This document shows positions 13,348 to 15,578 of a stretch of DNA of 15,578 nucleotides, piece after piece. Position 1 is the stretch's first letter; each line of letters starts with the position of its first letter. The position numbers and the translations under genes are program-made. This DNA is from Thermoleophilia bacterium (GTDB lineage: Bacteria > Actinomycetota > Thermoleophilia > Gaiellales > Gaiellaceae): the NCBI GenBank assembly GCA_016844515.1, contig JAERMP010000019.1:1-15578 (forward strand), read 5' to 3'. The notes below the pieces were generated by a model, which was not told the DNA's origin, did no database searches, and worked only from the letters and a program-made list of their open reading frames with translations.

Positions 13348-14445
13348 CTAGGGTGCTTCGAGCCTCCGGATCACCGCCAGCCCGAACTCGGCAGCTCGTG
13401 CGCCGTCGACGACCCGGTGATCGAAGCTGATCGCGATCGCGCCGGTCTTGCGCACGACGATCTCGCCATCGCGAACCACCGCGCGCGGCTCGATGCGCCC
13501 GATGCTGAGAATCGCGACCTCCGGATGGTTGATCAGCGGTGTCTGGAAGAGGCCGGCAAGCTTGCCGGCACTCGTGATGGTGAACGTCGAGTCGCGAACC
13601 TCTCCGGGCTCGAGCTTGCCCGCGCGCGCACTTACTGCGAGACGCCCGAGCTCACCGTGAATCTCCTCCGCCGTCTTCGAGTCGGCCCCGCGGACGACCG
13701 GAACCACGAGACCGTGATCGGTTTGGATCGCGACGCCCACGTCGTAGCGATCGAGGTAGACGATCTCGTCACCCTCGAGCCTGGCGTTGAGCTCGGGGAA
13801 CTCGGCGAGCGCCGCGGCACACGCCTTCACCACGATGGCGACGAGCTGGTCAAGGGGAACGTTCTCGAAGTCGCACTCCTCGACCCAGGTAACCGCAGGA
13901 ACCTCGCGGTGCGCACGAGCCATGTGCTCGGCGACCACGCGGCGGACGCCGCGGAGCTTCTCGCGTCGGCCCTCCGTCGGCGCGGCAATCGCGGCGCCGG
14001 CCCGCACGTCTTCCTCGGTGATCCGACCGCCCGGCCCGGTTCCCGCGATCGAGGCGAGCTCTACACCGAGCTCCTCGGCGATGCGCCGGACGACCGGCGT
14101 CGCCTGCACCCTGCCGGCCGCCCCGGAGCCCGCAACCGTCCCAGCACCTTGTAACAGACTGTTACTTGGCTCCTTCACCTTGGGCTCCGCCGCAGGGATC
14201 GACTCGCCCGGAGCGCCGATGATCACGAGCTCCGCTCCCACTGGAGCGATCTCCCCTTCCGCGACGAGTATGCGAAGCACCGTGCCCTCGTACGGCGACG
14301 GGATCTCGACCGTCGCCTTGTCGGTGGAGATCTCGACGAGCGGATCGTCCTCGTGCACCTCTTGACCTTCACCCACGAGCCAGCGTGCGACCTCACCCTC
14401 TGTGAGGCCTTCGCCGAGATCCGGAAGCTTGAACGCGCGCGCCAC
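13348..14445 (-). CDS. Dihydrolipoyl acyltransferase (E2) of a 2-oxoacid dehydrogenase complex
   Basis: A 365-residue E2 with all domains in order. The lipoyl domain (2-78) has the lipoylated Lys43 in ISTDKATVEI. A linker (79-112) follows, then the E1/E3-binding domain (about 114-148) with ATPVVRRIAEELGV and GTGPGGRITEEDV. The catalytic acyltransferase domain (about 162-365) carries FTITSAGKLAGLFQTPLINHPEVAILSIGRI and the active-site motif SFDHRVVDG (His343, Asp347). The complex transfers acyl groups from E1 to CoA. Branched-chain or pyruvate substrate cannot be settled here. The linker carries PSNSLLQGA at 93-101, encoded by the 24-base palindromic repeat shared with the cyclase-like gene. 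The start is GTG 14445, three bases after the stop of the upstream small membrane-protein gene; E1 beta lies one gene further upstream. Confidence 0.94.
   Translation of the reverse strand: MARAFKLPDLGEGLTEGEVARWLVGEGQEVHEDDPLVEISTDKATVEIPSPYEGTVLRILVAEGEIAPVGAELVIIGAPGESIPAAEPKVKEPSNSLLQGAGTVAGSGAAGRVQATPVVRRIAEELGVELASIAGTGPGGRITEEDVRAGAAIAAPTEGRREKLRGVRRVVAEHMARAHREVPAVTWVEECDFENVPLDQLVAIVVKACAAALAEFPELNARLEGDEIVYLDRYDVGVAIQTDHGLVVPVVRGADSKTAEEIHGELGRLAVSARAGKLEPGEVRDSTFTITSAGKLAGLFQTPLINHPEVAILSIGRIEPRAVVRDGEIVVRKTGAIAISFDHRVVDGARAAEFGLAVIRRLEAP
14147..14170. repeat. Short palindromic repeat, copy B, inside the E2 gene
   Basis: Identical over 24 bases to 4923-4946, with the AGC three bases out also matching. 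It contains the perfect palindrome GTAACAGACTGTTAC. It encodes PSNSLLQG in the flexible linker between lipoyl and E1/E3-binding domains, in the same frame and orientation as the other copy. Confidence 0.85.
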
Positions 14446-14448
14446 TAG

Positions 14449-14793
14449 CTACGCGTGATTCTCGTTGATCGACCGACGCCGGAGCCGCCTCCGCTGACCG
14501 ACGGCGACGATCATCCCGAGAGCCGACAGGGAGATCAGAAGCGGCGGCGCGAGGAATCCAACAGCAGAGAGGTAGTGGACGCTCGAGCACTCGTCGCGAC
14601 AGTCGACGAACCCGTCCGCGTCGTGATAGCCCGAGACGATGGCCGCGAACGCAACGAACCAGACCAGGCAGGCGACGACGAACAGAGCGATGGCCGCTGC
14701 GCCCAGACGTCCCCGAAGCCAGGCGGCCGCGAGAGCCCCGCACATGAGGGCGAACAGCGCCACGACGCCAATCTGAACCCAAGCGGTGGACAT
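14449..14793 (-). CDS. Small three-helix membrane protein between E1 beta and E2 genes
   Basis: A 114-residue protein from ATG 14793. Hydrophobic helices lie at about 5-25, 31-55 and 76-98. Between the second and third is a short loop with a paired cysteine motif, VDCRDECSS. The arginine-rich tail GQRRRLRRRSINENHA should be cytoplasmic, which puts the cysteine loop on the cytoplasmic or outer side depending on topology; with three helices and the tail inside, the N-terminus is outside and the loop is outside. No family is recognised. Its start is two bases after the E1 beta stop and its stop is three bases before E2, so it is firmly inside the dehydrogenase operon, which normally has no such gene. 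Confidence 0.82.
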   Translation of the reverse strand: MSTAWVQIGVVALFALMCGALAAAWLRGRLGAAAIALFVVACLVWFVAFAAIVSGYHDADGFVDCRDECSSVHYLSAVGFLAPPLLISLSALGMIVAVGQRRRLRRRSINENHA

Positions 14794-14795
14794 TC

Positions 14796-15578
14796 TCAGG
14801 CCGCGAGAACGCGGCGGACGGCGTCGACGACGCGAGCCTCCGACGGCACGTACGCATCCTCGAGCTGCCAGTAGGGATACGGCACGTCGTAGCCGGTGAC
14901 GCGAAGCACCGGCGCGCGGAGGTCGAAGATCGCCTTCTCAGCGAGAACGGCCACGACCTCCGCGGCGAAGCCGCAAACCCGTGGCGCCTCCTGAACCACG
15001 ATCGCGCGACCGGTCTTGGCGACCGATGCGACCAGGCCGTCCTCGTCGAGGGGCTTCAGCGATCGGAGATCCACCACCTCGCACGAGGCCTCGCTCTCGA
15101 GCGCCTCCGCGGCACGCTCCGCGACTCCGACCATCGCGCCGTAGGCGACGATCGTCACGTCGGATCCCTCGCGGGCGATGCGGGCCTTCCCGAGCGGGAC
15201 GACATGCTCCCCCTCGGGAACCTCACCGCGAGCAAGCCGGTAGATCAATTTCGGCTCGAAGAGGACAACGGGGTCTGGGTCGCGTAGTGCAGCGGCGATG
15301 AGGCCCTTTGCGTCCGCCGGCGTCGACGGGATCGCAACCTTCACACCCGGTGTGTGGACGTAATACGTCTCCGGCGAGTCGTCGTGGAGCTCGGGCGCAC
15401 GGACGCTCCCGCCGTAAGGCATGCGAATGACGAGCGGGAACGACATCTTCCCGCGCGTTCGCCAGCGGTACCGTCCCACGTGGTTGATCAGCTGGTCGAG
15501 CGCGGGGTAGCTAAAGGCGTCGTACTGCATCTCGCAAACCGGCTTCCAGCCCGCCATGCAGAGGCCGACCGCGGTACC
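14796..15578 (-). CDS. 2-oxoacid dehydrogenase E1 component, beta subunit (partial, N-terminus outside window)
   Basis: 260 residues of an E1 beta subunit, open to the right edge of the window; an internal ATG at 15557 is not the start, as the frame continues upstream with GTAVGLC. The visible part includes the end of the pyrimidine-binding transketolase domain, with QYDAFSYPALDQLINHVGRYRWRTRGK, VIRMPYGGS and the HTPGVKVAIPSTPADAKGLIAAALRDPDPVVLFEPKLIYR segment typical of the family. The C-terminal transketolase domain follows (DVTIVAYGAMV, VVDLRSLKPLDEDGL, VVQEAPRVCGFAAEV, VTGYDVPYPY). With an alpha subunit it forms the thiamine-diphosphate-dependent decarboxylase that feeds acyl groups to E2. 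The E1 alpha gene is expected just outside the window. Confidence 0.93.
   Translation of the reverse strand, partial: GTAVGLCMAGWKPVCEMQYDAFSYPALDQLINHVGRYRWRTRGKMSFPLVIRMPYGGSVRAPELHDDSPETYYVHTPGVKVAIPSTPADAKGLIAAALRDPDPVVLFEPKLIYRLARGEVPEGEHVVPLGKARIAREGSDVTIVAYGAMVGVAERAAEALESEASCEVVDLRSLKPLDEDGLVASVAKTGRAIVVQEAPRVCGFAAEVVAVLAEKAIFDLRAPVLRVTGYDVPYPYWQLEDAYVPSEARVVDAVRRVLAA

Overview
The window is GC-rich, gene-dense and entirely chromosomal in character. The three-helix Rieske protein next to cytochrome b, the GtrA and GT-C-like membrane proteins, the nucleotide-cyclase/ATPase/TPR regulator, the CHRD secreted protein and the heavy use of GTG and TTG starts suggest a high-GC actinomycetote, perhaps class Thermoleophilia. 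This placement is inferred from gene content and not from a marker gene. No rRNA, tRNA, CRISPR array, transposase or phage gene was seen.

Layout. Positions 1-7358 are all on the minus strand. In transcription order they hold an AI-2E family transporter, an unrecognised 171-residue protein, a 50-residue single-helix membrane protein, a cyclase-homology/NTPase/TPR regulator, a UbiD-family decarboxylase, a Rieske protein and the start of cytochrome b. The last three point to quinone biosynthesis and quinol oxidation. A 226-base gap (7359-7584) holds a large inverted-repeat structure. On the plus strand follow a membrane-anchored protein with a barrel-like domain and a YmdB-like phosphodiesterase, separated by a 163-base near-complete palindrome. 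A minus-strand block (9208-12614) holds a small glycine-rich membrane protein, protein-L-isoaspartate methyltransferase (pcm), a GtrA-like protein and a GT-C-like membrane protein. A plus-strand CHRD-domain secreted protein follows. The window ends with a minus-strand 2-oxoacid dehydrogenase operon: E1 beta, a small membrane protein and E2.

The main discovery candidates are repeats. First, an identical 24-base palindromic sequence lies inside two unrelated genes (the cyclase-like regulator and the E2 acyltransferase). It is read in the same orientation and frame, so both proteins carry the peptide PSNSLLQGA, with codons that look unusual for such a GC-rich genome. This resembles a short, protein-tolerated dispersed insertion element. 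Second, two long imperfect palindromes at 7344-7560 and 8346-8508 have similar ends (GATGATTGAT-like) and share a 14-base right-end sequence. They sit directly at gene starts, overlap likely start codons and look like non-autonomous inverted-repeat elements or structured RNAs.

Other points of interest are two genes whose conserved N-termini lie upstream of, or lack, a normal start codon, a 97-base convergent gene overlap containing tandem hairpins, and GC-rich hairpins without U-tracts at both convergent junctions.
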